DNA from: Moraxellaceae bacterium UBA2032
GTDB taxonomy: Bacteria; Pseudomonadota; Gammaproteobacteria; Pseudomonadales; Moraxellaceae
Direction: 5' to 3'
Assembly (NCBI GenBank): GCA_002333125.1
Contig: DDBM01000129.1
Location: 60,795-66,533, forward strand
Length of the DNA: 5,739 nucleotides
Every line of letters begins with the position of its first letter. Positions within the stretch are counted from its first letter, which is position 1. The translations under genes and the position numbers were made by a program. This document shows, one piece after another, positions 1 to 5,739 of the stretch. The notes under the pieces were generated by a model. That model ran no database searches, was not told the DNA's origin, and worked only from the letters and a program-made list of their open reading frames with translations.

Positions 1-210
1 TTAGTGGCACGGATTCGCTCGGTAGATAAACTAATTTTTGCTAACAGACGCGGCATTAAAGTGGCCGAAATGACCGCCATGAAATTGGCTGTTGATATGA
101 GTCAGGGGCGTGCGCGTATTATTGATGAAGCACAAGTCTTAGATAGAGCCTTAGAGTCTGTGATTGGCAATTTACGGACATTAGGTGAGCAGCAAAAGCA
201 ACAATCTTAA
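1..210 (+). CDS. DUF1631-family protein, C-terminal fragment
   Basis: Frame 1 is open from the first base to TAA at 208-210, so this is the last 69 codons of a gene that starts upstream of the window. The GTG at position 4 is probably an internal Val, not a start: no ribosome binding site can be seen and the frame continues to the edge. The fragment contains 'LIFANRRGIKVAEM', 'ELA-like' helix residues and 'VLDRALESVIGNL'. This resembles, from memory, the C-terminal end of DUF1631 proteins, where a phrase like F-x-N-R-x-G-x-K-V is followed by a helix and an 'LFDRAL' segment. These proteins are usually several hundred residues long and have no firmly established function. The stop lies 1 nt before the ampD start, so the two genes are probably cotranscribed. 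A DUF1631 gene next to ampD-ampE is the order I recall in Pseudomonas. The family call rests on a short tail and on synteny, so it is moderate. Confidence 0.65.
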   Translation, partial: LVARIRSVDKLIFANRRGIKVAEMTAMKLAVDMSQGRARIIDEAQVLDRALESVIGNLRTLGEQQKQQS

Positions 211-211
211 T

Positions 212-763
212 ATGTCTCTTTTAATTAGTGACGACGGTTGGCTCAATGTAGCCCGCCGTTGTCCTTCACCTAATTATAATCCTCGTCCTCAAACCCCTAT
301 TTCTTTGGTAGTAGTGCATAATATAAGTTTGCCACCTCAACAATTTGGTGGCGCGTATATTGAGCAGTTATTTACTAATTGCTTAAACCCTAATGAGCAT
401 CCTTATTTTGCTCAAATAGCACATTTACAAGTGTCGGCTCATTTGCTTATTAGGCGTTCGGGTGAAGTAGTACAGTTTGTGTCTTTTTTACATCGTGCTT
501 GGCATGCAGGGGCATCGAACTATTTAGGGCGCGAAAATTGTAACGATTTTTCGGTGGGTATTGAGCTAGAAGGAGCAGATGATATTGCCTACGAAGACGT
601 ACAATATCAGCAACTAGCAATGATTGTGCAAACGCTGCAACAACATTATCCTTCTATCGCGCAACATATTACAGGCCATTCTGATATTGCACCGCAACGT
701 AAAACCGACCCTGGTGATGCCTTCGATTGGTCAAGATTTTGGCAGCTAATAGGGCAAGAGTAA
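212..763 (+). CDS. ampD: 1,6-anhydro-N-acetylmuramyl-L-alanine amidase AmpD
   Basis: Cytosolic zinc amidase of peptidoglycan recycling. It cuts the MurNAc-L-Ala bond of anhydro-muropeptides brought in by AmpG. In species with AmpR/AmpC, its loss raises inducer levels and derepresses beta-lactamase; no ampC or ampR is visible here. The protein has 183 residues, the same length as E. coli AmpD. The Amidase_2 fold is clear: 'VVVHNISLPP' (H36), 'RAWHAG', 'NDFSVGIELEG' (E118) and 'GHSDIAPQRKTDPG' (H156, K164, D166). These match E. coli H34, E116, H154, K162 and D164 with a constant offset of two, so the Zn ligands and catalytic residues are intact. I chose ATG at 212 because MSLLISDDGWL aligns with the E. 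coli N terminus. An in-frame GTG at 185 would add nine residues and lies inside the upstream gene. No good Shine-Dalgarno sequence precedes 212, and the upstream stop is 1 nt away, which suggests translational coupling. Confidence 0.97.
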   Translation: MSLLISDDGWLNVARRCPSPNYNPRPQTPISLVVVHNISLPPQQFGGAYIEQLFTNCLNPNEHPYFAQIAHLQVSAHLLIRRSGEVVQFVSFLHRAWHAGASNYLGRENCNDFSVGIELEGADDIAYEDVQYQQLAMIVQTLQQHYPSIAQHITGHSDIAPQRKTDPGDAFDWSRFWQLIGQE

Positions 764-768
764 CAAAC

Positions 769-1575
769 ATGAAATTAATGATGGTGTTATTGGTATTAAT
801 TAGTCGTGAGCTATTAACACCGCAATGGCGCGCTTTGCTTGTTATGCCTTCGTATTGGTGGCGTGATTTATGGCTAAAAATAGCCGAAAAACAAAAAATA
901 GCCGTTTCGGTTGTTTTGGCATTATTGGCGTTGTTACCCATTTTTGTGTTTGCAGCGGTGTTATTTGCATTAAAACATTCGTATGCGGTGGCTTGGCAAC
1001 TATTATGGGCGGCGATTATTTTGGTGCCTGTGTTTGTTGATAGACAATTACCCACTATTTTAGCAACTTATAGAGAGCAGTGGTCAGCTGTTGAGCGTGT
1101 AAGCAAAGAAGAGTTTGATGTGGCACGTCATCAGTTATTTGACACCCATATTAAAGAACTATTTGCGCCCTTGTTTTGGGTGTTTTTGTTGGGTGTGTGG
1201 GGCGTATTGTTGGTTTCTTTTTATTATTCGTGTCGCATTTGCCAAGAGCAAACACAAAATGCCGAATTAAGCGAAGTCGCCAAAAAAGCCTTATGGTATT
1301 TAGATTGGTTACCAAGCCAAGCCGTTGTATTGTCTTTTGCCTTGGTGGGGCAATTTATGCCTACATGGCGATATTGGCTCACCCGTTGGAGTGATATGGG
1401 TGTAACACCGCAAACATTAGTACAAGAGGCCGCAGACATTGCCGAGGGTAATGAAAATCATAATGCGCCTTATACCGAAAATATCGTATGGTTAAGTGCT
1501 TTGGCAACTTACGAGGCGTTGTGTTTACGTGTGGTGATGTTGTGGGTAATTTTGTTGGTATTACAACTGCTTTAA
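769..1575 (+). CDS. ampE: AmpE family inner-membrane protein
   Basis: Integral membrane protein encoded next to ampD in many gammaproteobacteria. It has been proposed as a sensor or regulator linked to beta-lactamase induction, but its biochemical role is not well defined. The 268 residues compare with about 284 in E. coli. Family signatures are the N-terminal 'LLVLISREL', then 'LFAPLFWVFLLGVWG' (residues 131-145) and 'LWYLDWLPSQ' (175-184), which match the 'LAPLFWLIVGGTWG' and 'VLDWVPVR' segments of the E. coli protein. Hydrophobic stretches near residues 44-68, 71-90, 132-153, 183-199 and 250-268 are probable membrane spans. The middle region (about 95-130) is hydrophilic. ATG at 769 is chosen for this N-terminal match and lies 5 nt after the ampD stop. 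A weak AAGAG at 756-760, inside the ampD end, could serve as ribosome binding site. Longer in-frame starts would only read back into ampD. The stop codon overlaps the stop of the convergent gene by 4 nt. Confidence 0.93.
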   Translation: MKLMMVLLVLISRELLTPQWRALLVMPSYWWRDLWLKIAEKQKIAVSVVLALLALLPIFVFAAVLFALKHSYAVAWQLLWAAIILVPVFVDRQLPTILATYREQWSAVERVSKEEFDVARHQLFDTHIKELFAPLFWVFLLGVWGVLLVSFYYSCRICQEQTQNAELSEVAKKALWYLDWLPSQAVVLSFALVGQFMPTWRYWLTRWSDMGVTPQTLVQEAADIAEGNENHNAPYTENIVWLSALATYEALCLRVVMLWVILLVLQLL

Positions 1576-2381
1576 TCAAAGTGCCATGCTAATCCAGCAT
1601 ATAAACTCTGTTGTTTAAAAAAAATAGGCGGCTGATACAAATAGCTGCCTGTTGCTTGCCCGTAAAATGTTTTGCTTGCTATTGAGCTTTGTTGGTAGTG
1701 ATGCATAAACGACACCCCTTTAATAAACCAATCGGTTTTTTGATTGTAACGATAAAAATAATCAAAACCCCATGCCTGAGCCTTGCCTTTGCTTAACTCT
1801 AAAATTACGTCGTCACTGGTACGGGCATCTACAAAAGATTGAGCGTACAAAGGCGCGTATAACTCTCCCCATAAAAATAGTTTTTGTTTGGGTGTTGCCA
1901 ATAATTGCTGACGTAAGCCAATTTTAGCAAACAGTTCATCATAAGTTTCTGTTGCCCCATAGACATTGTTTTTATTGGCAACATTACGAATATTCTCTTG
2001 CGCGTGCAGACCAATATAAACCTCACTCTGTTTAATAGGTAAAAAACCTATAGCAGCCATGCCTTGACTTAAAAAGTGAGTGGTTTCGCTTTGATGTGGA
2101 ATGCCTGATTGTGTTTGGCCATCGTACGGCATTACACCGTAACTTTGTTGAACTTGAGCTTGAAAATGAAGCTTTGGGTTAATTGGCCAATCTAAACCAT
2201 AAATAATGGTAGGAATATTGCCTTGTTCTTTAACGAGTTGTATGCCTGTGTATAGGTCTTTTTCGATGAGGCTAAAGTCTTGTACGCCTATGCCAACAAA
2301 TAGATTATTTTGGGCATAACACAGGTTTGAGATTATCGCTAAGAGTGGTATTAAATAAAAACCGAGTTGCTTATTTTTCAT
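1572..2381 (-). CDS. Probable outer-membrane beta-barrel protein, family unknown
   Basis: I do not recognise the family. The 269-residue product starts with a typical Sec signal peptide: KNK, a hydrophobic core LIPLLAIISNL, and CYA-QN as a likely signal peptidase I site after residue 23. The cysteine at 21 is not in a lipobox. The mature part (about 246 residues) is rich in alternating polar/hydrophobic segments bounded by aromatics, for example 'LFVGIGVQDFSL', 'LHFQAQVQQSYGV', 'SEVYIGLHAQENI', 'LFLWGELYAPLYA', 'WGFDYFYRYN' and a final 'LYAGLAWHFD'. About ten such strands can be counted, which suggests a small barrel; the end resembles a C-terminal assembly strand, although Asp follows the Phe. 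The start at 2381 is set by AAGGA 10 nt upstream. A longer reading adds 40 AT-derived residues and would run over the start of the divergent lipoprotein gene. The 3' end carries a hairpin plus T8 run (see that entry). Barrel topology is inferred from pattern only. Confidence 0.75.
   Translation of the reverse strand: MKNKQLGFYLIPLLAIISNLCYAQNNLFVGIGVQDFSLIEKDLYTGIQLVKEQGNIPTIIYGLDWPINPKLHFQAQVQQSYGVMPYDGQTQSGIPHQSETTHFLSQGMAAIGFLPIKQSEVYIGLHAQENIRNVANKNNVYGATETYDELFAKIGLRQQLLATPKQKLFLWGELYAPLYAQSFVDARTSDDVILELSKGKAQAWGFDYFYRYNQKTDWFIKGVSFMHHYQQSSIASKTFYGQATGSYLYQPPIFFKQQSLYAGLAWHFD
1617..1650 (-). terminator. Terminator-like hairpin with T8 run inside the barrel gene
   Basis: Read on the minus strand, AGGCAGCT (1650-1643) pairs over 8 bp, with one G-U, with AGCCGCCT (1633-1626) around a 9-nt loop. 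It is followed at once by A and then eight T (1624-1617). This has the form of a Rho-independent terminator for leftward transcription, but it sits inside the coding sequence, with 42 nt from the end of the T run to the last base of the TAA. The T8 run encodes part of PIFFK. There is no other good terminator near the end of this gene. It may work as an attenuating or slippage site, or be silent while ribosomes cover it. Confidence 0.4.
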
Positions 2382-2492
2382 TAGATTTGCGTCCTTGTGA
2401 GTCATACGAAATATAATAATCAGATAAATTATTTTATTATGTATTATAACGACTTTGGTGTTATTACTTAGTTTGGTCAAGGAGTTTGCCTG
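2382..2492. promoter_or_regulatory. Divergent promoter region between barrel and lipoprotein genes
   Basis: This 111-nt AT-rich stretch separates two genes read in opposite directions, so both promoters should lie here. A consensus -10 TATAAT occurs on the minus strand at 2448-2443 and another on the plus strand at 2412-2417. Neither has a convincing -35 at the usual spacing, and in such AT-rich DNA chance hits are likely. A 7-bp inverted repeat, ATAATAA (2413-2419) and TTATTAT (2434-2440), lies between them and could bind a shared regulator, but it is low in complexity. AAGGAG at 2479-2484 is the plus-strand ribosome binding site, 8 nt before ATG at 2493. Confidence 0.45.
2392..2396 (-). promoter_or_regulatory. 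Shine-Dalgarno site deciding the barrel gene start
   Basis: On the minus strand AAGGA lies 10 nt before ATG at 2381-2379. It supports the 269-residue product whose first residues form a signal peptide. An in-frame ATG at 2405-2403 lies upstream of this site, so it would leave the signal peptide internal and is less likely. Confidence 0.65.
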
Positions 2493-3569
2493 ATGATTCA
2501 TTTTGTTTATAAGGTTTTGCCTATATTGTTGACGGTAAGTTTAGTGGGATGTGGTGGCGGTGATAGTAGTATCACCTCAACGCCAACAACAACTATTACA
2601 GAAGAAAATCAAACATTTGTTGCCGCTGAGGTGAGTACCAATGCCTTGCAATTTACGGGTAACTTATTAGGTAGTGTCGCTTTAGTAGCATTTGGCGCGG
2701 ATGAAAAAGCTCAACAAACCCTAGCGAGTCAAAATGTAAGTTTAATTGTGTCCGATATGCCGCAGATTATACGTCAAAATGCTCAAGCTGTTGTGCCTCA
2801 AGCACTTAGCGATGGTATTGTTGTCTCGATTACAGGAAATCAAAATTGTGCTGGTGGCGGTACTAAAAAAACAGTATTTGATGACAAAAATGGCAATCAG
2901 CAATGGGATGTTTATGAGACGGGTACAGCCACTTTGTTAAATTGCACTTTGCAGGTGATAGGCGGCGTAACTTTAAACGGCGTTGTTAATGATGAATTTT
3001 TGTTAGATAGCTTAACAACAACTACCGATAAGTTGACCTTTAAAAATTTAAAGATTAGTAATTCTAGTGCTGCGGCAGTGGAATTAGTCTCGGGAACAGT
3101 TGTTTACAGCGAAACAATTACAGGCAATATTCAAAACTTAAGCCTAAAAAGTACAGACCAATTTGTGACGCAAAATTTAACCGTTAAAGTAACTTCACCT
3201 AATCAATTGGCTAATTTTATACTTAATGAAGATGTCAGTTTTTCTCAATCTGCTCCTAATTTAAACCTAAAAGCTATTAGTGGTAATGGGGTTATTGATT
3301 CGGATAATATCAATTTTAAAGGTGCTGTTAAGTTTGATATTACAACGCCGATTGTTGTAAGTGTGACTGAGCCTGTTAGCGTGAGTGCAGGACAAATGGT
3401 TATTACAGGTAGTGGTGGTACAGTGTTGTATGTGTCTTTTGCCACACCCAATACAAACAGCGCGACTTTACAACTTAAAAAAGATGGCGTTAATGTGGGT
3501 AATCCTAAAGTGGTTTCTGCTTCGGGATTGTTGGCAGGTGTGAGTGCTGCAGCAACGGCTATACAATAA
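2493..3569 (+). CDS. Putative beta-rich lipoprotein, function unknown
   Basis: No family recognised. The 358-residue product has a lipoprotein signal: a short hydrophobic segment VLPILLTVS and the lipobox LVGC with Cys at residue 20, followed by GGGDSS and a Thr-rich linker (about 25-40). Gly at +2 does not suggest inner-membrane retention, so an outer-membrane anchor is likely. Residues 43-115 look mixed, with a possible helix around 70-105. C119 and C151, the only other cysteines, flank 'DDKNGNQQWD' (130-139), which resembles a D-x-N-G-N-x-x-x-D calcium-binding loop. From about 150 to the end the sequence is Thr/Ser/Asn/Val-rich with many short beta-strand-like segments (for example 'LTFKNLKISN', 'QNLTVKVTS', 'INFKGAVKFDI'), as in surface or adhesin-like beta folds. 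The start is supported by AAGGAG at 8 nt spacing. It is transcribed away from the barrel gene and followed by a hairpin terminator. A joint role with the barrel protein is only inferred from position. Confidence 0.8.
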   Translation: MIHFVYKVLPILLTVSLVGCGGGDSSITSTPTTTITEENQTFVAAEVSTNALQFTGNLLGSVALVAFGADEKAQQTLASQNVSLIVSDMPQIIRQNAQAVVPQALSDGIVVSITGNQNCAGGGTKKTVFDDKNGNQQWDVYETGTATLLNCTLQVIGGVTLNGVVNDEFLLDSLTTTTDKLTFKNLKISNSSAAAVELVSGTVVYSETITGNIQNLSLKSTDQFVTQNLTVKVTSPNQLANFILNEDVSFSQSAPNLNLKAISGNGVIDSDNINFKGAVKFDITTPIVVSVTEPVSVSAGQMVITGSGGTVLYVSFATPNTNSATLQLKKDGVNVGNPKVVSASGLLAGVSAAATAIQ

Positions 3570-3595
3570 TTTTATGAGAGGTTTATACAAAAATC

Positions 3596-3623
3596 AAAGG
3601 ACAGCATTTTTGTTGGCCTTTTT
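3596..3623 (+). terminator. Probable intrinsic terminator of the lipoprotein gene
   Basis: It begins 26 nt after the lipoprotein stop. AAAGGACAGCA (3596-3606) pairs with TGTTGGCCTTT (3611-3621), with one A-G mismatch and one G-U pair, around a TTTT loop. The T run covers 3619-3623, partly within the stem, which makes this a moderate terminator. It should separate the lipoprotein gene from aceE. Confidence 0.6.
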
Positions 3624-3625
3624 CG

Positions 3626-3662
3626 TATAGCTTATTGCTTAATAAGGCATTTTAACGCTATA
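3626..3662. repeat. Nested inverted repeats upstream of aceE
   Basis: TATAGC (3626-3631) and GCTATA (3657-3662) form a 6-bp inverted repeat. Within it CTTATT (3631-3636) and AATAAG (3641-3646) form a perfect 6-bp hairpin with a GCTT loop. Both overlap the candidate aceE promoter elements, so an operator role is possible. The arms are short and AT-rich, and no PdhR-like ATTGGT...ACCAAT operator is visible. Confidence 0.3.
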
Positions 3663-3664
3663 AC
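3635..3664 (+). promoter_or_regulatory. Candidate sigma70 promoter for aceE
   Basis: TTGCTT (3635-3640) and TATAAC (3659-3664) are separated by 18 nt and lie just downstream of the terminator of the previous gene. Transcription would begin near 3671, giving a leader of about 30 nt that contains GGAGG at 3690-3694, 6 nt before the aceE ATG. The -35 is a partial match and other AT-rich -10-like sequences follow, so the exact elements are uncertain. Confidence 0.4.
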
Positions 3665-3700
3665 ATACTCATAATTATATAAATTACATGGAGGCGACTC

Positions 3701-5739
3701 ATGAACCTACAAAAAATATTTAATGATATTGACTGCACCGAAACCCAAGAATGGCTCGAAGCCTTTGAGGCGATTGTAGAGCGTGAAGGGGCAGAGCGCG
3801 CTAAGTTTATTTTACAAGCACTCACTAATCATGCACACCGTTTTGGGGTGCAGTTATCACACCTTAATACGCCTTATATTAATAGCATTGCACCGAGTCA
3901 AGAACCTACCTTTAAAGGTGACCCCTTTATCGAAAGGCGTATCCGCTCGTTAATTCGTTGGAATGCCTTAGCAATGGTGATGCGCGCCAATGAAAATGAC
4001 GATGAATTGGGTGGACATATTGCCACCTTTGCCTCTAGTGCAACTTTGTATGACGTAGGCTTTAATCATTTTTTTAGAGGTTCAAATGATGGTTTTGGTG
4101 GTGATTTAATTTATTACCAAGGTCATTCTGCCCCTGGTATTTATGCGCGTTCTTTTTTAGAGGGTCGTATTACTGAGGCTCAGCTCGAAAATTTTAGACG
4201 TGAAGTCGATGGCAAAGGTTTGTCTAGTTATCCGCATCCGTGGTTAATGCCCGATTATTGGCAGTTTCCTACGGTGTCAATGGGTTTAGGGCCTATCATG
4301 GCTATTTATCAGGCGCATGTGACTAAGTATTTAATTAACCGTGAACTTATGCCAGAGCAAAATCGCAAAGTGTGGGCATTTTTGGGCGATGGCGAAATGG
4401 ATGAGCCAGAGTCTTTAGGTGCTATTGCTTTGGCAGGTCGAGAAAAGTTAGATAATTTAATTTTTGTGATTAACTGTAATTTACAACGTTTAGATGGGCC
4501 AGTGCGCGGCAACGGTAAAATTATTCAAGAGTTAGAGTCGGTATTTAGAGGCGCAGGATGGCACGTTATTAAAGTGGTTTGGGGGCGCAAATGGGATGCT
4601 TTATTGGCCAAAGATGAGACAGGCGTACTCAAACAACGCATGGACGAATGTGTTGATGGTGAATATCAAGCCTTTAAAACGCGCGGTGGCGCATATACCC
4701 GTGAGCATTTTTTTGGTAAATATCCTGAGCTTAAAGCGATGGTGGAGCATTTAAGTGATGATGAAATTTATCAGCTTAATCGAGGCGGCCATGACCCCTT
4801 TAAAGTTTATGCCGCTTATGCCGAGGCGATGACACGCAAAGGTCAGCCTACGGTTATTTTGGCCAAAACCGTTAAAGGTTATGGAACAGGTGCAGGTGAA
4901 GCGGTTAATAAATCGCATCAACTTAAAAAATTAGACTTAGCCTCGTTAAAGTCTTTTCGTGACCGTTTTGATATGCCCTTTACTGACGAAGAACTGGTTA
5001 AAGTGCCGTTTTATCGTCCTGCAGACACCAGCCAAGAATTACGTTATATGCACGAACGGCGGCAAAAATTGGGTGGTTATTTGCCGATACGCAATAACGC
5101 AAAACCTGAGTTAAACGTGCCAGAGTTAGTCGTGTTTGAACCTGTTTTGCAAGGTTCAGAACGCCCCATATCGACCACAATGGCCTTTGTACGTATCTTA
5201 AATATTTTGATTAAACAAGAGAGTATTGGCGAGCGTGTGGTGCCAATTGTGCCAGACGAAGCGCGTACTTTTGGTATGGAGGGGATGTTTAGACAAATGG
5301 GTATTTATTCCCATGTTGGGCAGTTATACACTCCCGAAGATTCTGCCCAAATGATGTATTACAAGGAAGACAAAAAAGGCCGTATGTTAGAAGAAGGCAT
5401 TAACGAAGCAGGGGCAATGAGTGCGTGGATTGCGGTAGGCACCTCATACTGTATGCACAATTTACCGATGATTCCGTTTTATATTTTTTATTCGATGTTT
5501 GGGTTTCAGCGTATTGGCGATTTAGCATGGGCCGCAGGTGATATTCAAGCAAAAGGCTTTTTGTTGGGCGCAACCAGTGGTCGCACCACACTCAATGGTG
5601 AAGGTTTACAACATCAAGATGGCCATTCTCATTTATTAGCCAGCACCGTGCCAAATTGTGTGGCTTATGATCCGTGTTATGGTTACGAATTAGCCGTCAT
5701 TATTCAAGATGGCTTACGCCGTATGTATGTTGAAAATGA
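3701..5739 (+). CDS. aceE: Pyruvate dehydrogenase E1 component (AceE), 3' end outside window
   Basis: Thiamine-diphosphate enzyme that decarboxylates pyruvate and transfers the acetyl group to the lipoyl domain of E2 (AceF) in the cytosolic pyruvate dehydrogenase complex. The frame stays open for 679 codons and continues past the window. The TGA at 5737-5739 is out of frame. E. coli AceE has 887 residues, so roughly three quarters is present. The N terminus 'DIDCTETQEWLEAFEAIVEREG' class segment aligns with the E. coli E2-binding region. Active-site residues are intact: H106, H142, the ThDP motif GDG at 229-231 through NCNLQ at 258-262 (Mg ligands D230, N260, Q262), H406 (E. coli H407), E569 in 'INEAG' (catalytic E571) and H638 in 'LQHQDGHSH' (H640). 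'FGFQRIGDLAWAAGD' marks the central domain. The start is supported by GGAGG at 6 nt spacing and by alignment. The homodimeric long E1 type is clear. aceF would be expected downstream but is not in view. Confidence 0.97.
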   Translation, partial: MNLQKIFNDIDCTETQEWLEAFEAIVEREGAERAKFILQALTNHAHRFGVQLSHLNTPYINSIAPSQEPTFKGDPFIERRIRSLIRWNALAMVMRANENDDELGGHIATFASSATLYDVGFNHFFRGSNDGFGGDLIYYQGHSAPGIYARSFLEGRITEAQLENFRREVDGKGLSSYPHPWLMPDYWQFPTVSMGLGPIMAIYQAHVTKYLINRELMPEQNRKVWAFLGDGEMDEPESLGAIALAGREKLDNLIFVINCNLQRLDGPVRGNGKIIQELESVFRGAGWHVIKVVWGRKWDALLAKDETGVLKQRMDECVDGEYQAFKTRGGAYTREHFFGKYPELKAMVEHLSDDEIYQLNRGGHDPFKVYAAYAEAMTRKGQPTVILAKTVKGYGTGAGEAVNKSHQLKKLDLASLKSFRDRFDMPFTDEELVKVPFYRPADTSQELRYMHERRQKLGGYLPIRNNAKPELNVPELVVFEPVLQGSERPISTTMAFVRILNILIKQESIGERVVPIVPDEARTFGMEGMFRQMGIYSHVGQLYTPEDSAQMMYYKEDKKGRMLEEGINEAGAMSAWIAVGTSYCMHNLPMIPFYIFYSMFGFQRIGDLAWAAGDIQAKGFLLGATSGRTTLNGEGLQHQDGHSHLLASTVPNCVAYDPCYGYELAVIIQDGLRRMYVEN

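Noticed and set aside
185..211. GTG at 185 as the ampD start
   Set aside because: The extra nine residues do not match known AmpD N termini and lie inside the upstream gene. ATG at 212 gives the family length.
669..1055. 128-codon open frame on the minus strand opposite ampD/ampE
   Set aside because: It is antisense to two clearly coding genes, has Asn/Thr/Ala-rich composition typical of a shadow frame, and has no recognisable domain.
1586..1600. Small hairpin ATGCT/AGCAT just after ampE as a terminator
   Set aside because: The stem has only 5 bp and no T run follows it in the rightward direction. The bases are explained by the end of the convergent gene.
2382..2501. N-terminal extension of the barrel gene by 40 residues
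   Set aside because: It would bury the signal peptide, bypass the AAGGA site and overlap the divergent lipoprotein start. Its sequence is a translation of AT-rich promoter DNA.
3616..3648. Alternative pairing GCCTT/AAGGC that could disrupt the terminator, as in a riboswitch or attenuator
   Set aside because: Only 5 bp cannot be extended on either side, and no conserved aptamer core or leader peptide is visible.
4309..4512. Minus-strand open frame inside aceE, with two similar ones at 4998-5180 and 5400-5591
   Set aside because: All three are antisense to highly conserved AceE coding sequence and have no start context or domain.
5737..5739. TGA at the window edge as the end of aceE
   Set aside because: It is not in the aceE frame: the last full codon is AAT at 5735-5737. 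About 200 residues of the family are still missing.

Overview
The window looks like chromosomal DNA from an AT-rich gammaproteobacterium. Three things point there: a DUF1631-like gene tail followed by ampD and ampE, the order I recall from Pseudomonas (PA4523-PA4522-PA4521); an E1p of the long AceE type whose first 262 residues keep E. coli active-site numbering; and two envelope proteins with Gram-negative export signals. Placement in Pseudomonadales, perhaps a low-GC Moraxellaceae-like lineage, is inference. No mobile element, tRNA, rRNA or CRISPR array was seen.

Layout. (1) Positions 1-1575, plus strand: a tightly packed cluster made of the 3' end of a DUF1631-family gene, then ampD, then ampE, with gaps of 1 and 5 nt. 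AmpD is the cytosolic amidase that trims recycled anhydro-muropeptides; AmpE is its inner-membrane partner gene. (2) Positions 1572-3569: a divergent pair of envelope genes that I do not recognise. The minus-strand gene encodes a secreted, beta-strand-rich probable outer-membrane barrel. The plus-strand gene encodes a lipoprotein with a calcium-loop-like motif between two cysteines. They share a 111-nt AT-rich promoter region. The minus gene converges on ampE with overlapping stop codons. (3) Positions 3570-3700: a short intergenic stretch with a probable intrinsic terminator for the lipoprotein gene and a candidate promoter for the next gene. (4) Positions 3701-5739: the first 679 codons of aceE (pyruvate dehydrogenase E1), open to the window edge.

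The peptidoglycan-recycling pair and aceE are ordinary housekeeping genes. The unknown part is the divergent barrel/lipoprotein pair between them. Its most interesting detail is a strong hairpin followed by a T8 run inside the 3' end of the barrel gene. It looks like an intrinsic terminator, and slippage there by one base either way would remove the last beta strand. I found no clear evidence of a wholly new multi-gene system.
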